A DNA stretch of 64,000 bases, taken from Neofusicoccum parvum. Taxonomy: Eukaryota; Ascomycota; Dothideomycetes; Botryosphaeriales; Botryosphaeriaceae. Every line of letters starts with the position of its first letter. Positions within the stretch are counted from its first letter, which is position 1. The notes beneath the pieces are model-generated. The model ran no database searches, had not been told where the DNA came from, and was given only the letters and a program-made list of their open reading frames with translations. Shown here piece by piece: positions 33,125 to 45,300 of this stretch. The stretch is from the NCBI GenBank assembly GCA_020912385.1, contig CP087213.1, forward strand, positions 2,418,001 to 2,482,000. The letters are read 5' to 3'. Made by a program: the position numbers and the translations under genes.

Positions 33125-36100
33125 TCAGAGAGTTTCCTGCTCCTGCTCCTGCCCCTGGAGCTGAATCGCACGTTCATACTCCCGCACGATCGCCGGCTCA
33201 TCCCGGTACTGCATCTCGCACTTCAGCGGAATCGACGACACCCTGAACGGCAGGATCCTGCACACGGGCAGCACGAAGCTCATCTCCCTGCACATGTCGG
33301 GCAGCGCAAAGCCTTTCGTGCTGCGCGGGATGACGCGGAGCGCCAGCCACGGCTCGACCGCGCCGCTCGCGTTCTCGTGCGCCGTCAGCTGCGTGTATTG
33401 AGACTCGATGCTGCTACAGAGAGGTCGCACGAAGTGCGATAATCTACGTACAAACGCGCGCTATGAAGTCGCGGAAGCGCGTGACGTCACTGTCTTCGCC
33501 TCCTCACGTGCCTTCTGCTCAACATCAACCGCCAACCGTTACACTGCGCGAGCACGTTGAAGCGCACGTTGCTCAGCATCGACGGGCCGGGCCCGGCGTA
33601 CTCGCTGAGCAGGCACTCTTGGTAACTCGCGTCGTTGGGGGGCCCGGAGGCCAGACGCAGCTCGAGCGTGAGGGTCTCGAGGCGGTAGGCGGAGCCCGGC
33701 ACCATGGCGCGCTGCACGATTGAGAAGACCAGGTCCTTTGGAGTGCGGTCGCCGCTCGGGATGCCAGGGTGCTGCGGGTCGTTGTCGAGGGGTCTGCAGC
33801 GGATGTCGTACTCGGGAGGGCCCCCAGTACCCCCTCGAGAGACAGCTTGCCTCGACCGCGGAAGAGTTCCTGGAAGGGGCTTGCCGTGAGACGAAGCGCC
33901 CCCCGGACCCTGGGAGGCACTTTGCCTCGGACGCAGAAGAGGCAGAGGCCCGCGAAGGGCCTTGAAGTGCGGCGGCGGCGCGCGAGGAGCCCCGTGTCCA
34001 GGGCCAAGTTCAAAGCCCAAGCCGACCTGGGGTGCAGCGGCGCCGGCGCTTCGAGGCGGGGGTGGCTGGCCAGCGGCAGCCCCTCCTTCCGGCGTGCTGC
34101 CCCTTCCAGACCTCGAGCTCTCCGGCGCTTCAGCCCGCGAGAGGGAGAGCGAATGGACAGTCGCGGCCTCGGTCACGGGCGGAAACGCCACCGCGGTGCC
34201 CCGCGTCAACCCGCCAGCTGCACCACCCTGCTGTCCCGAGCGTTGCGCGGGGCCGCCGATCACCAGCTGGTAGATGGGGTTGTTCAGCTGGATGCCGACC
34301 ATGGCGGCGTTGGGCACGTCGTCTTGGTACAGCGGCGGCGAGTCGGTGCCGCTTGCCGCTCCAAAGTGATTCAGAACGCCATTGACATCCGCTGCCCAGG
34401 CTGGAAAGAGCAACGTGCGCGTCTCCGGGTCAGCTTGCTTGCCCCACTTGAACACGGATTGGGCATGTGGGATGCGGCTGTCCTGAGGGGGGTCAGCTTG
34501 CGATGGCGGCTGTGGCGGGCTGGGATCGTTGGGGCGCGTCCATTCACGCGTGTGCCAGGAGGTGGGATTGGGATCTTGGTCCGGCAAGGTGAAGATGCGC
34601 TTGTACTGCGTCTCAATGTGGTGCGAGTCGAGCTCCGCGGCGGCGATGAATGACTGCTGGTGTGGCGGCTGTGTAAACGTGATGGACTCGAGACCAGGAT
34701 CTCCCGGGAGCTGACCCAGGATGCACAGCATGACGCCTTTCGCCACGTCGAGGTTGTCTTGACGGAGGATTGGGGCCGTGTCGCTGATGCCGCTGAGCTG
34801 CACTGTAACTTTGAGGTCTCGGTAGTGTGTGACTGCAGCCGACCGCATGAGAAAGCCGTAAGTGGGGATATGGACCGGAAGTTCTCGGGGTGGGGTTGCA
34901 TCAAGGTGCGAGTGAATCATGCCATGGATGGACCGGCGCACCTTGTCCACGCCCGAGAGGAGCTTGCCGAGGCTCAATGCCCCGTCGACCAGCGCGTCAG
35001 TCCAGTTGCGGTCGACGTGGAAGAAGCAGAGCGTCTCGGGGCCAAGATGCGATGGATCGGTGATGAGGTAGTGGGCCGGAATGCCGTACAGAAACATCCT
35101 ATCGAGCACCCACTTCAGAACAACCATCCAGTCGGTCGACGCCGGGGTGTTTTGCTCATCGTAGCGCTGAGCATCGCCGCCATCAGCGCTCGCCATGAGC
35201 CTGCTGCAAGTGGAAGCCGCATGCTTCTCAAACAGACTCTGCACCAGCGGGCCGTGGTACGACAGGTCCAATGGCTCCGGCGGTTGCTGCTGCCACCGGT
35301 CCGCCATGCTGCCGCCGGGCGCGTGGAGGCCCCTGCCATGTTTGTGCAGGTCATTGAGCCTCGGAATCGTGTCGAGAAGACTGCGGACTGTTTCCTCTCG
35401 CGTCTTGTAGGCCCGCCGGCCACGCAGGACTTCGGCTTTGGCGCCTTCCATGGCTCCGTGGTGGATGGCAGTGCGCAGCCTCCCGAGTGCGGCAGTAAAA
35501 ACCTCGTCTGCCATTGCCAGTGTGCGGCCGAGCTGCCAGGCCGTCGAGTAGGTGATGTCCATCAGCCCGACCTCGGGGTCCATGGCCTGCAAGTCAGTTC
35601 CAGAGTCAGAGAGCCATGCCATGGCGCTGCCATTCCGCGCGTCAGATTGGAGCGGATAAGGCACGCGAGTCGGTGTCAGTGGCCCGCGTACAATTGCTGC
35701 CGTGATCTCGCCCGTCGCTGTGCGATGCTTGGCGAGAGTGAAGCCGTCCTGAAGACGCCGTCGCAGCCGGTCGTCCATGGGTTTTGCGTTGATGACCGAG
35801 TCTGGGGCGCGCAGCACATTCACCCCGAGCCCCAGGTCCTGCAAAGTGTTCTTCATGTCAAACGATCCTTCGGGGAGCGTGACGAAATTCCAGCTGTGCA
35901 GAGACGACATGGCAACGTAGGACGGCTGGTTGGCCCAGCGCTCGTTCATGAACTCCGACTCCACGCCCTCCAAGGAAACGAGATGAGCAACGACAGGCTG
36001 GGGCTGGGTGTTGGCGAGTGGGCCGGTGCGGTGCGCGACAACGACACCAAAGACGCCGTTGTCTTCGACTCCCGCTTCGGCCATGCCCGTCGTGTTGATG

Positions 36101-36927
36101 TCTCGGACGTGCGCCATATACTTGTAGCGCGATATGTCGGGCCCTCGCTGCTCCTCCTGTGGGAGTGTGCCGTCGTCCTTGTAGCTGGTGACGAGCTCTG
36201 TGAAGAGCTTGGAGGGGACAAAGACGACGTCGGTCATCTCGTCGTCGGACACTCCGCTCAGTGTTGCTTTAACAGGAGAGATGGTTGACGCCAGTTTTGG
36301 CACATCGACCGCCTTCATGGTCACGGCCTGGGTCTGGGTTTGGCTCACCGGGCGTTTCAGTGTCGTCTGCGAGAAAAGACTGCCAGGACCGTCCAGCCGA
36401 TCGGCGGAAAGAGTAAGCTCGTCGGCGGTGAAGACGAGGAGGGCGAGCCATGGCACCCTGTTCCGGTGCCAGTCCGGCGATGATTCGTCTGGCTTGTGGC
36501 TCGCAGAACTGGCCCACGGCAGGTGTGGGTCGGCCAACACGACGTGCGGCAGCGTCTTCGCGAGCGCTCCGTGGCCCTGCGGCGGGAACGAGGAATGGAT
36601 GGCTCCGTCGGGCAGGCTGAACCTGGGAGCAACAACCTCGAATTTCTGGGAGACAGGCTCGTACCCGGGCTGGGGGACGGCCAAGTCTTCGCCCGTTGCT
36701 GGCGAAGATATGGCTTGTTCAACCGACATGGAATACACGCCGGCATCCAGCGCCGGCGCATAGCAGGAAAACAGCCGCTCATAACCCGGCTCAAGCAGTG
36801 GAGGCTCATCTGCGACTCGGCCGTCTTTCTCGGCCAGAAGCCGGTTCTTCACCCGGCGACCGTGGCGGAGGACGAGGTTTCGCGGCCCGTAGATGCCGCA
36901 GGGATAACGCGTGTACGGGCGAGGCAT
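33125..36927 (-). CDS. Very large uncharacterised protein (about 1230 aa), divergent partner
   Basis: No known function. The start at 36927 gives MPRPYTRYPCGIYGPRN; upstream in-frame codons only translate promoter repeats. The first exon runs to about 33545. A short exon (HDVTRFRDFIARV, about 33452-33489) and a last exon (QYTQLTAHENASGAVE onward, stop at 33125) follow, but I could not find a frame-preserving join between the last two. No signal peptide or membrane segment is seen. Distinct patches are PWLALLVFTADEL (residues about 155-170), DITYSTAWQLGRTLAMAD (about 450-470) and FLYGIPAHYLITD with CFFHVDRNWTDALVDGAL (about 612-655). Residues about 900-1050 are a low-complexity Pro/Gly/Arg linker. 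From memory, the LGR and HYLITD patches resemble large uncharacterised bacterial proteins. It faces the gene at 37171 across a shared promoter. Confidence 0.72.
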
Positions 36928-36950
36928 GATGGCGGCTTCGGGATTGGGTC

Positions 36951-37066
36951 TTTGCTGTTGGAGGAGAGGGATGTGTGCACAGAGGACTCGTGTGTTAACT
37001 GTGTTATCTTTGCTGTTGGAGGAGAGAGCTGTGTGCGCAGAGGACTCATGTGTTAACTGTATTCCG
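36951..37066. repeat. Tandem 58-bp duplication in the divergent promoter
   Basis: Two adjacent copies of a unit of about 58 bp: 36951-37008 and 37009-37066. Each starts TTTGCTGTTGGAGGAGAG and contains GTGTTAACTGT; the copies differ at a few positions. They sit within the 243 bp between the starts of two large divergent genes, so each copy could carry a regulator or core-promoter element. A TATA-like TATTTATAGG lies just beyond at 37113-37122, about 55 bp before the plus-strand start. Confidence 0.8.
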
Positions 37067-37170
37067 GCGGGCACCAATGCGGCATGGGTGTGCAGCTGGC
37101 CGTGGGAACGCGTATTTATAGGCTGCGATGCCCCCAGCTACTCGACAACAACGAACCCAAACCATCCGCC

Positions 37171-40100
37171 ATGGCATCTCCGGAAGTCATTGCGGTGCCG
37201 CTCAAGCTGGACGCCTTCGTGCTCAACGCGGCCGTCTGCGGCGGCAGCTCTGACCAGCCCAACGACGACGAAAACCACGACAAAGCCAAGATCGCCCCGC
37301 TCAGCCAGCCAAACTACACGTATCTCCGCTTTGAGCGCAACATGGTGCAAAACGACATTTTGAACTTCACCGACCTGCACAAGACTGGGCCTGCGAAGTT
37401 CAACTCGCGCTTCACGGACCTGGGCACGGGCGAGCCGCGCCCGAAGAGACAGGGCGTGTATTTGCACTGGACTGTTCCCCGGCCGTACAGGAGCGGGTCA
37501 ACTCTTTCGCAAGACTCGGAGGCAGGGAAGCGCAGCCGCAAGGCAAAGGGCTTTGCTGCCAGGAGCACCCCCCAGCGCGAGGGCGTGGAACGTGGCGACA
37601 CGGCGGCCCCGGACTTTCGCCCGGCGCCAGCACGCTGGCTGGTGATCCGCAGGATCGACAAGTGCAGCCCGGAAGGTGCGCTCCCGCCCGTCGACGCATG
37701 GGTGGTCGAGAGCGATCGCAGACAGGAGTTGGACGATATTCCCTCGACCGTCTACGACCACAGTCCGGGGAAAGCCGACCTGGCGGTCGAAGTCGACATC
37801 CAGGCTGAATTCTCGCCCTTTGTTGTTGGCGCGGACCCCAAGAACCTGGACGAAGAAGCTCTCAACAGGCAAGCCGAAGTCTTCATTGGGCACAAGGAGC
37901 GTGCCGCTGAGTGGTCCGAGACGGTCGACAAGCCAAACCCGCCGCTGCGGGTGGAGCTGAACCTTCTCAACTCGTCCAATCAGCTCTTCCCAGACTACCA
38001 GCCACACAACAGCAACGTCTTCAGCATCATCGACACCCTGCAATACCGCAGCAATGGCAAGCTTGAGGCGGCGGAGGAAGCCACCGTGAGCTACTACGTG
38101 CTTGGATGGCACTCGGAAAAGGACAAGGACCCGTTTGGAGTCTTGTCCGGCACGCGGGGGGAGCGGCTGGCGGCGCTGGGAATGGTGCTCGACCAGACAG
38201 ACGAAACCACAAGGGCCGGAATCAAGCACTGGCTGGATTCGACTGACCCCACCCGTGTCGTGTGCCACGGCGCCATGTATGACGTGCAGTGGAATCGCGG
38301 CGCGAAGCCCCTGCATGTACCGGCTGACACGTTCCACCAACGGCTGAACCAGCACATGCCTGCTGCCGTGGGTGCGACTCCAATGGACGCTCTCCGCGCC
38401 TACATCCAGGCCCACAGCAGCACCGATGGCTCTGTCAAGGAGGTTGAGCAAGACCTGGACCTCGCGCAGAAGCTGCTGCATGCTCGTAGCGACGGGGTAG
38501 ATGCCCTGGACGAGGCAGACGAAGACGTCGCCAACACGAACTACGCAAGCGTAGGCGGAGGGTCGCAGTTCTTCCTCCCCAGCAGCAGTGACGCCAACGG
38601 AGAGAACGGGCGTCCGACCAAGCCGGCCCCGGAGTTCATTGCGGCCTTGGACTCGCTCAACAGCTGGCAGGAATACTTGGATGGGTTGCAGCGGCAGCTG
38701 CAGCTCTGCCGCTGGGAAATGTTTGGGCTCTGGTGGCAATACATGACCAACGTGGCCGACATGACGGCGCCAGAGTTGGCGGCAACTCAAAGCAAGGTCA
38801 AGGACAAAACGGCGGCAATGGAGAAGCTGATAGATCAGATCAACAGCGCAGCGGAGGCAGTAGGGCAGGCGAAGGACGTCCTTCCGGATGGCTTGGTTCA
38901 ACTGGGTGCTCTCCCTCCTTTCCGCATGGCGCGCGATCCCACGCTGCTGGTGGCGGGCATCGAATCTGGCTGGCCTTACGACTACCTGCAGCAGCTGCGT
39001 GCCCGGCTCGACACGCAGACCTTCTCCGCTTCCGGCGCAGCGCCAACAGACGCACCGTGGGCCGAGTTTTGCAGCAGAGTGCTGGCCAAGCTGCCCGAGG
39101 CGCTGCAGGACGCGGCTGGCAAGCTCGTGAACGAGTTTCTGTCGCTGCACCCGGCCAGCACGGCGCCGGGGCCGCCGTCGGCGGGCTACCGCGCTCCGCT
39201 CTACCACGACGTCGACGAGGCCCATGTGGACCCCGGCCAGCCGGCGCCGTGGCGGGACCGGTGGGAGGGGCGGCAGGGCTGGTTTCCGCTGTTCCTCGAG
39301 TGGGAGGCCGAGTACACACACGTGCCGGCGAAGCACTGGGCGCTGGACCAGCGCAGCACATGGCAGTCGGCGCAGAAGAAGCTGCGCTACGCAATCGCGC
39401 CGGACGTCGATCTCGCAGCGCTTTCGCTGGGCGACAAGCGCACCGTGTCGGGGCGGGTGCTGATGCTGCCGCAGGTCAACGCGAGCGTGGAAGCCACGGT
39501 GACGCAGCTGCTTGCCGGCGACGGTGACGGTGGACGCCTGCGCAAGGAGCTGCACGGCCTGGCGTTTCTGTCGTCGCCGCTGTCGGGCTTCGTCGACCAC
39601 CTGCTCACACGCGTGCAGGGCAACCACGTCAAGCCCACGCTGCGCACGCGGGAGGGCGCGGTCGAGCCGTTTGCGGCGGCGGTGCGGGTGGGCGCGGGCG
39701 TTGGGTTTGGCGAGCAGCAGCTGCGGCTGATGGGCGTCGAGACGGGCCTGACGCCGTACGCCACGCTCGTGCCCTTCCTCGACCCCGGCTTCTGCCCCTT
39801 CAAGCCCGCCGCGCACGGCCAGTTCCGCTTCACCGCGCTCAACATCATCGACAAGTTCGGCCAGGCCATCCACGCCATCGACCCCACGCCCGCCGCCGAC
39901 GGGCCGCCGCCCTTGTACCCCTGCCTCGGCGACAGCTGCCGGCCGCAGGCGCTGCGCGGCGATGCCACCCGCGCCAACACCGTCACGCGCGACGCGCCGG
40001 GCCGGTGCCAGTACGCCCAGCTGCCGCCCGCGATCAACCAGCCCGCCCGCCTCAACGGCGCCTTCGTCGACTACTGCGCGACTGCCGGCTGGCGCCCGCT

Positions 40101-41331
40101 GGGCGAGTGGGACGTCGACCGCTTTGTCTGGGGCTGGGTCGTGCCCAACTACGTCGACAACGGCATCCAGCTGTTTCTGCCCGACGGCACCTTTTTCCGC
40201 GAGATCCGCCGGGGCGGCCCGCTGCAGGCCGCGACGGCGCCGCTGTGGCTGCCCTTCCACCCGCCGCCGCTCGCTCCCCCAGCCGCCGCCGGCGTGCGCC
40301 AGCTGCAGCGCCTCGCCGACCAGCTGGCCGACAGCGCCTACCTGGCCTCGTTCACGGCCATGCTGGACGCTGCAGTGGGCGCCCAGCACGCTCCGCCCAC
40401 CGCCATGTCCGACTTCCTGTCGTCGCTGGTGGGGAAGCCGCTGGCCCTCGTCAACGTCGCCTACTCGCTGGAGCTGGCCACGGCGCCGCTGGCCAACGCG
40501 AGCACCGTCCCTGGGCCGCCCGCCGAGCCCGACCCGCCGCTGCTGGACTACCGTTTCCCCGTGCAGCTCGGCGATGGCGCCGACGGCCTCGTCGCCTACT
40601 TCATGCCCTCCACCAAGCCTGAGCCGGGCGACGTGCTCCAGCTGGACCGCCTGTTTACGCACCATGTGCCAGCGCCAGCAGACGGGGCGCCGCCCCACGA
40701 ACACCTGCACAAGATCGATGCGGCCACCTACCCCGCCCTGCAGCCCTTCTGGGTTGATCCAACGGCCGACGGCGTGACAGCCCAGCCCGCCGGCGCTGCC
40801 GACACCTACCGCCGCCTGCGCGAGGCTCAGCTGCGCCCGTTTGGCGCGCTGGTCGACCCGTTCGCCCCTCTTCACGCCGCGACGGGCGTGCTTCCGCGCC
40901 TGCCGCTGCGCCTTCCCACATGGACATGGCAGGCCGCCTTGGCGCGCATGACGGCCTTCTTCCGCGCCGGCCCGCTGCTGCTGTCCGACGACGCCGTCGT
41001 GCCCGCCTTCGACAGCGCCCGCGAGCTGCGCCGCGAGTACGACCTCGGCCAGGACGCCGCCCTGCAGTCGGGCCCTGGCATCGGCGTGCCGGGCCTGCGC
41101 GGTGGCGATTGGGCATGGCTGCAGGCGTACAGCGTCGCCGACGACAGCGACGATGGCCAGCAGCATGGTGGAAGAGAAGGGGATGCTGGTGGTGGCGACA
41201 GCGCCCGCACCGCGTATATGGCGCTGCGCACCGAGCCGGTGGATCTGCGCCCGCGGTTTGACCCTGCGCCCTACACGGCCGTGGAGGGATACATGCAGCT
41301 GCGCCGGCCGATCGGCGGCGCGCAGCCGTAG
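37171..41331 (+). CDS. Very large uncharacterised protein (1386 aa), single exon
   Basis: Function unknown. An uninterrupted frame of 1386 residues; start at 37171 (MASPEVIAVPLKLDAFV) chosen because it follows a TATA-like box by about 55 bp and has CC-ATGG context. Near the N-terminus are GVYLHWTVPRPYR (about residue 93), ARWLVIRRIDK (about 153) and AWVVESDRR (about 176). A helical, likely coiled segment lies at about 533-575 (ATQSKVKDKTAAMEKLIDQ). The C-terminal third is rich in Ala, Pro and Asp, with GEWDVDRFVWGWVVPNYVD and IQLFLPDGTFFREI. No signal peptide or membrane span is seen. The LHW...RWLV...AWVVES order resembles uncharacterised bacterial proteins as I recall them. Strong third-position GC bias creates long antisense frames. 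Absence of introns in 4.2 kb is unusual here. Confidence 0.8.
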   Translation: MASPEVIAVPLKLDAFVLNAAVCGGSSDQPNDDENHDKAKIAPLSQPNYTYLRFERNMVQNDILNFTDLHKTGPAKFNSRFTDLGTGEPRPKRQGVYLHWTVPRPYRSGSTLSQDSEAGKRSRKAKGFAARSTPQREGVERGDTAAPDFRPAPARWLVIRRIDKCSPEGALPPVDAWVVESDRRQELDDIPSTVYDHSPGKADLAVEVDIQAEFSPFVVGADPKNLDEEALNRQAEVFIGHKERAAEWSETVDKPNPPLRVELNLLNSSNQLFPDYQPHNSNVFSIIDTLQYRSNGKLEAAEEATVSYYVLGWHSEKDKDPFGVLSGTRGERLAALGMVLDQTDETTRAGIKHWLDSTDPTRVVCHGAMYDVQWNRGAKPLHVPADTFHQRLNQHMPAAVGATPMDALRAYIQAHSSTDGSVKEVEQDLDLAQKLLHARSDGVDALDEADEDVANTNYASVGGGSQFFLPSSSDANGENGRPTKPAPEFIAALDSLNSWQEYLDGLQRQLQLCRWEMFGLWWQYMTNVADMTAPELAATQSKVKDKTAAMEKLIDQINSAAEAVGQAKDVLPDGLVQLGALPPFRMARDPTLLVAGIESGWPYDYLQQLRARLDTQTFSASGAAPTDAPWAEFCSRVLAKLPEALQDAAGKLVNEFLSLHPASTAPGPPSAGYRAPLYHDVDEAHVDPGQPAPWRDRWEGRQGWFPLFLEWEAEYTHVPAKHWALDQRSTWQSAQKKLRYAIAPDVDLAALSLGDKRTVSGRVLMLPQVNASVEATVTQLLAGDGDGGRLRKELHGLAFLSSPLSGFVDHLLTRVQGNHVKPTLRTREGAVEPFAAAVRVGAGVGFGEQQLRLMGVETGLTPYATLVPFLDPGFCPFKPAAHGQFRFTALNIIDKFGQAIHAIDPTPAADGPPPLYPCLGDSCRPQALRGDATRANTVTRDAPGRCQYAQLPPAINQPARLNGAFVDYCATAGWRPLGEWDVDRFVWGWVVPNYVDNGIQLFLPDGTFFREIRRGGPLQAATAPLWLPFHPPPLAPPAAAGVRQLQRLADQLADSAYLASFTAMLDAAVGAQHAPPTAMSDFLSSLVGKPLALVNVAYSLELATAPLANASTVPGPPAEPDPPLLDYRFPVQLGDGADGLVAYFMPSTKPEPGDVLQLDRLFTHHVPAPADGAPPHEHLHKIDAATYPALQPFWVDPTADGVTAQPAGAADTYRRLREAQLRPFGALVDPFAPLHAATGVLPRLPLRLPTWTWQAALARMTAFFRAGPLLLSDDAVVPAFDSARELRREYDLGQDAALQSGPGIGVPGLRGGDWAWLQAYSVADDSDDGQQHGGREGDAGGGDSARTAYMALRTEPVDLRPRFDPAPYTAVEGYMQLRRPIGGAQP

Positions 41332-42318
41332 GGGCTTGTTGCGCCGCAGCTGCAGGCGATGCAGATCAACGCTTGGTAGCGTTACTTCACTTATTGCTTC
41401 TGGTCTGGGTAGCACTCATTACACTCATTACTGCTTCTTGTCAGGTAGTCGTCATGCCTACGCACTAAAAATTGGCTCCTGTTCTGCATGGTCCAAAGCT
41501 GCAATGCAAGTGTTTCCGCGTCTGGCGGGCCAATCATACCGTTCGAATGGGCACAGCAGTTCCTTCTCGATGACTTGCATAATCTTTGCGCTACTACGAG
41601 GGTTGCAAGAGAATTGAACCAACACAGCGGATACCACACTCTTCTATTTCGTCAGTTGAATCAAGCACACATTCCAATCCTGATCGTCCCATGACTTCAG
41701 CTACTTTTACAGGTTATACGCATTACGCATATTTCAGCTCCAACACACAGGAGAGGGGCTCCCCGCCGTGTCACGCACGCATTCGTGCAGTTGTGTCGCC
41801 AGCCAAGTCTGTAACCCCGCTCCTTCAGCTGAGAATTAACAGCCTTGCAGGAACATGGCGTGCCCAGTTTCCTAGCGCCGCTTGGTTTCTGCGGATCGGT
41901 CAAGAGGGCGAACTGTGTATGTACATGCACGTGGGTTGCCATGCCACGCTCCGGTCCATGGAGGCTTACCAGGGCTCACCCTGCGTTGTGTGTCACTGTC
42001 AGCACGTGTTGAGAGGACTACATATCCCAGCAGCCAAAGCGTAACATTTCTGAAAACGGCATAAATATCAAGCTTTTCGGCAACGGGTCCGCTCTCCGCT
42101 TATGCATTCGGGAGGCGCATTCAATCACACTCTGCTCACATTGCGCATTGCCGTTTCAAGAGCAGTTTCCAACTTGCCGTCTGCAGGGCGCCCTCAAAGC
42201 GTCTTGCGGCTCTCAGTTGTTCACCCCGGTTTTCAGCTTAGTGCCTGCATCGCCTCTGGCCACGCCTCTTATCGCTCTCCACCCTTCTCCATTCTGCCTC
42301 CAGGCACGCTGGCACACC
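41332..42318. promoter_or_regulatory. Upstream region of the MBL-DUF6603 gene
   Basis: 987 bp between two codirectional large genes, lower in GC than either. A TATA-like CATAAATATC lies near 42060-42069, about 250 bp before the start. No other gene was recognised. Confidence 0.45.
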
Positions 42319-45300
42319 ATGGACGAAAAGCGGAGAGTCGATTCGTTTCATCTCGGGCTCGGTAAACCTGGAGACTCTTCGATCCACCTCGTTGTCAAAG
42401 AGCATGGCGGGTCCGACGAAGTTGAGTGGGCGATGCTGGTTGACGGCGGCACGAGCGCGTGCAAGGGTCATGTCACCAGCGCTATTCAAGCCATCCAAGG
42501 CAGTGGAAAGTACCAGTTCGCTACTCCAAAAAAGCTGACGTTCGATTGCGTCGTCATCTCTCATTGGGACGCGGATCATTACGGCGGTCTGCTCGCTGCT
42601 ATAGCTGAAGATATCACCAGGCAAGCAGTGTCAGACTCAGTCACGCCCTTTGAGAAAATCCGCATTTCTTTTTTCCGCTACGGCAGTAAGGGAGAGCCGA
42701 AGACAATTGTGTACTGCCCAGGTTTCGGGTACGAGACAACAGGGTTCCCGCGCTTTGACCACGTACACAGGCGCAATGACCCGCCCATCTCCGACTCCAC
42801 ATTCATCTTCGAGACGGGCTTTTCGGTGGGAAGGGGCAAAATGGTGGACAAAGCGTGCAAGATTTGCGTTGAATTCACGGATTACACAGCCGGGCAGTTC
42901 CGGACCATGCTGGGAGCCAACCTGGTGACAGGGAAGTTTCTGGCTGATGGGGGGGACGTTGCCGCGCTCGCGGCGAGCGTTGGGTCACCCTCAGATCTCA
43001 TCGAGACGCACAAAGCAATCCCAGGACGCCCTGGCATATACATTGTTGCAGTTTCGGATCGCACCATTGGCACAAACCCTACCCCACCCTCCGGCGAAGG
43101 TGGGAGCCGAGCACTCTCAGCATCGTACTACGAGCAGCATCACATCGACGCGGATTTGGGCCCCGATAGAGTGTTCATTATCGATGAAGGCACGTCACAC
43201 AGTACCCCGAAGAACAAGAGCTCGATTGCATGCCTGATAATGTGGCCCGGAAACCCACCCCGCCTATCTCAATACTTCGCGGGAGATCTGTTTTGGGAAA
43301 AGGAGCAGGCTCTGGTGGAGTGGACGAAAACAACCGGTACGCGTACCGTCGGCAAATGGGTGCCTACGGTCAAGGCGAGTCACCACGGAGCCAAAAGTTC
43401 GACGCCGATAAGCCTCTTGGACAACTTCAAACCCCAGAACCTAATCGCCAGCGTGGGAGACAAGCATGGCCACCCAAGTAAGTCATGTCCTCCTGCGCTT
43501 TCCGCTCTTGCCATACTGACTCCTTGGTTCGAGGTTGGGAACTTGTCTTCTACCTGACAGGATGGTTCCACTCCGATGGTCTGAAAGGGGCCAGAAAACC
43601 ACTCCTAGCGACTCGGTTTCCGTATTATCTACTGAAGCAGGTGGATCCAGTGAGTAAGGCAGCGAATAACTCGAACCTTCGAGATTATATGAATCCTCAA
43701 TCCCAGGCAGATGATGGGGGCCCTCCGAGCAAGAAACCACGCGTGGAAACGTTTCGCCAAATACACCTGACGACACTCCAGAAGGGGCACGATGGCGATG
43801 ACACCAATGAGTACGCGACATACCGGAGAAAGCTCATCGAACTCTACAAGAAAAGCCAAATCAACGACTATGGTAATGCTCAATCGGATGGCCCGCTCGA
43901 GGCATTGAGCAAGAGAATTGGGCCAAATCTCATTGGAAGGCCGGCGAAGGACTGGACCAGCAAAGACAAGGAGTGCGCTGAGGATTTCATCCGGGAGCAC
44001 ATGGCCAAAACTTGGGACAGTGTGTCCCCTATCGATCCAAGTGTTCATCCCTACGATGGAGCTGTGGTGTGTTATCCCAACGTTGACGTCGTCCAGCCGT
44101 CCAAGACACTGAGGTGGTACCGCGTCGAAGCTCATGACGACAACAAAACCGACGGCGACGTGTTTATCCAGTACAGCTCTGATTCTTTGGAAAAGCAGCA
44201 TGTGGACGGCATCTCTTCAACGAGGGCCATGTCGCAGCCCGTTTCTGCCGTCCTTGATGTCGGGATACTGGGGACTGATTTGAATTTCAGCATGTATCCG
44301 CAAGCAGCCAGCAACGTAGACGTCCATACCGGAATGGAGATTGAGCCATGGCATCCGAAGGGCTCCGCCGTCGCGTCATCCTACGACACGTATGGCATTC
44401 CCCAAGGCACCAATCCAAACGAGATGGAGATGGAATCCTGGGAAGGGTCCGACGCGGAGCAGTCGGCATCGGAGGGCTGGGATCCCATCGTACGCCCCGC
44501 GCCCGGCCTACCCCACGCTCCTTCTGGTCCGGGGGCGCCTCTGGACCGGCCTTGCTACTTCATCTGTGCCAGCACCATCAAGTACGAATCGGGAACTCCC
44601 GGAGCCGAGGTCAAGCAGCTGACACCGGCCAATGCGATGAACAAATTCCTCTCCACCCTCCATCTCCGGGGCCTGCTCTTGTCCAACAAGCCCGCCAGCG
44701 CGACGGGCGATGTGAAGCTGCATCACCAGGACGAGCTGCTGCTGTGGTTCTCGCTGGCGTTGGAGTGCAGCGTCGCCAGCCCGCTGTCCGCCTCGGTCAA
44801 AGCCGACGATGCGGGCAACGTTACATCGTTTTCGATCGAAGCCCCTTCCCTCGGCGCCACCTTCTCATCCGAAGCAACTGCCCAAGTGCTGGCCGAAGCC
44901 GTGCCCGGGCCAGCCGGCACCGTGCCCTGGCAGAACTCGCTCATCCTCGGCCTGCAGACAGCAGAGCGCGCGCAGGGGCTGACGCTTACCGACATGCTGG
45001 CCCCAGCACGGGCGCGCAACATCAGCCCGGCGGGCATGGACCTTGTCGCTCTGGCGCTCGGGGACGAGGCGCGCTTCGACGTCGACACGGGCGAGGGCAG
45101 CCGCAGCGCCATCTGGTTCGAGCCGATGTCGGCGTACAAGACGGTCGTGCGCACGCAGTACACGGCTACCCAGACGAGCCTGGACGGGCTCGAGCGGTGG
45201 GTCGCGCAGCTGCTGCCGGGGCTCACGGTCGAGTCGGTCAAAGTCATCACCGGGCTCAAGTGCAGGTGGGCGCCGACGAGCAAGGGGCCCGCCACGCTTA

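Noticed and set aside
34660..36288. A 542-codon plus-strand frame opposite the minus-strand large gene
   Set aside because: No family signature; the minus frame holds the structured motifs and continues far beyond.
37498..41415. A 1305-codon open frame on the minus strand opposite the 1386-aa gene
   Set aside because: It is Arg/Gly/Gln-rich without domain sequence and exists because of the extreme GC3 of the plus-strand gene. The plus frame has a good start context, a TATA-like box and coherent motifs.
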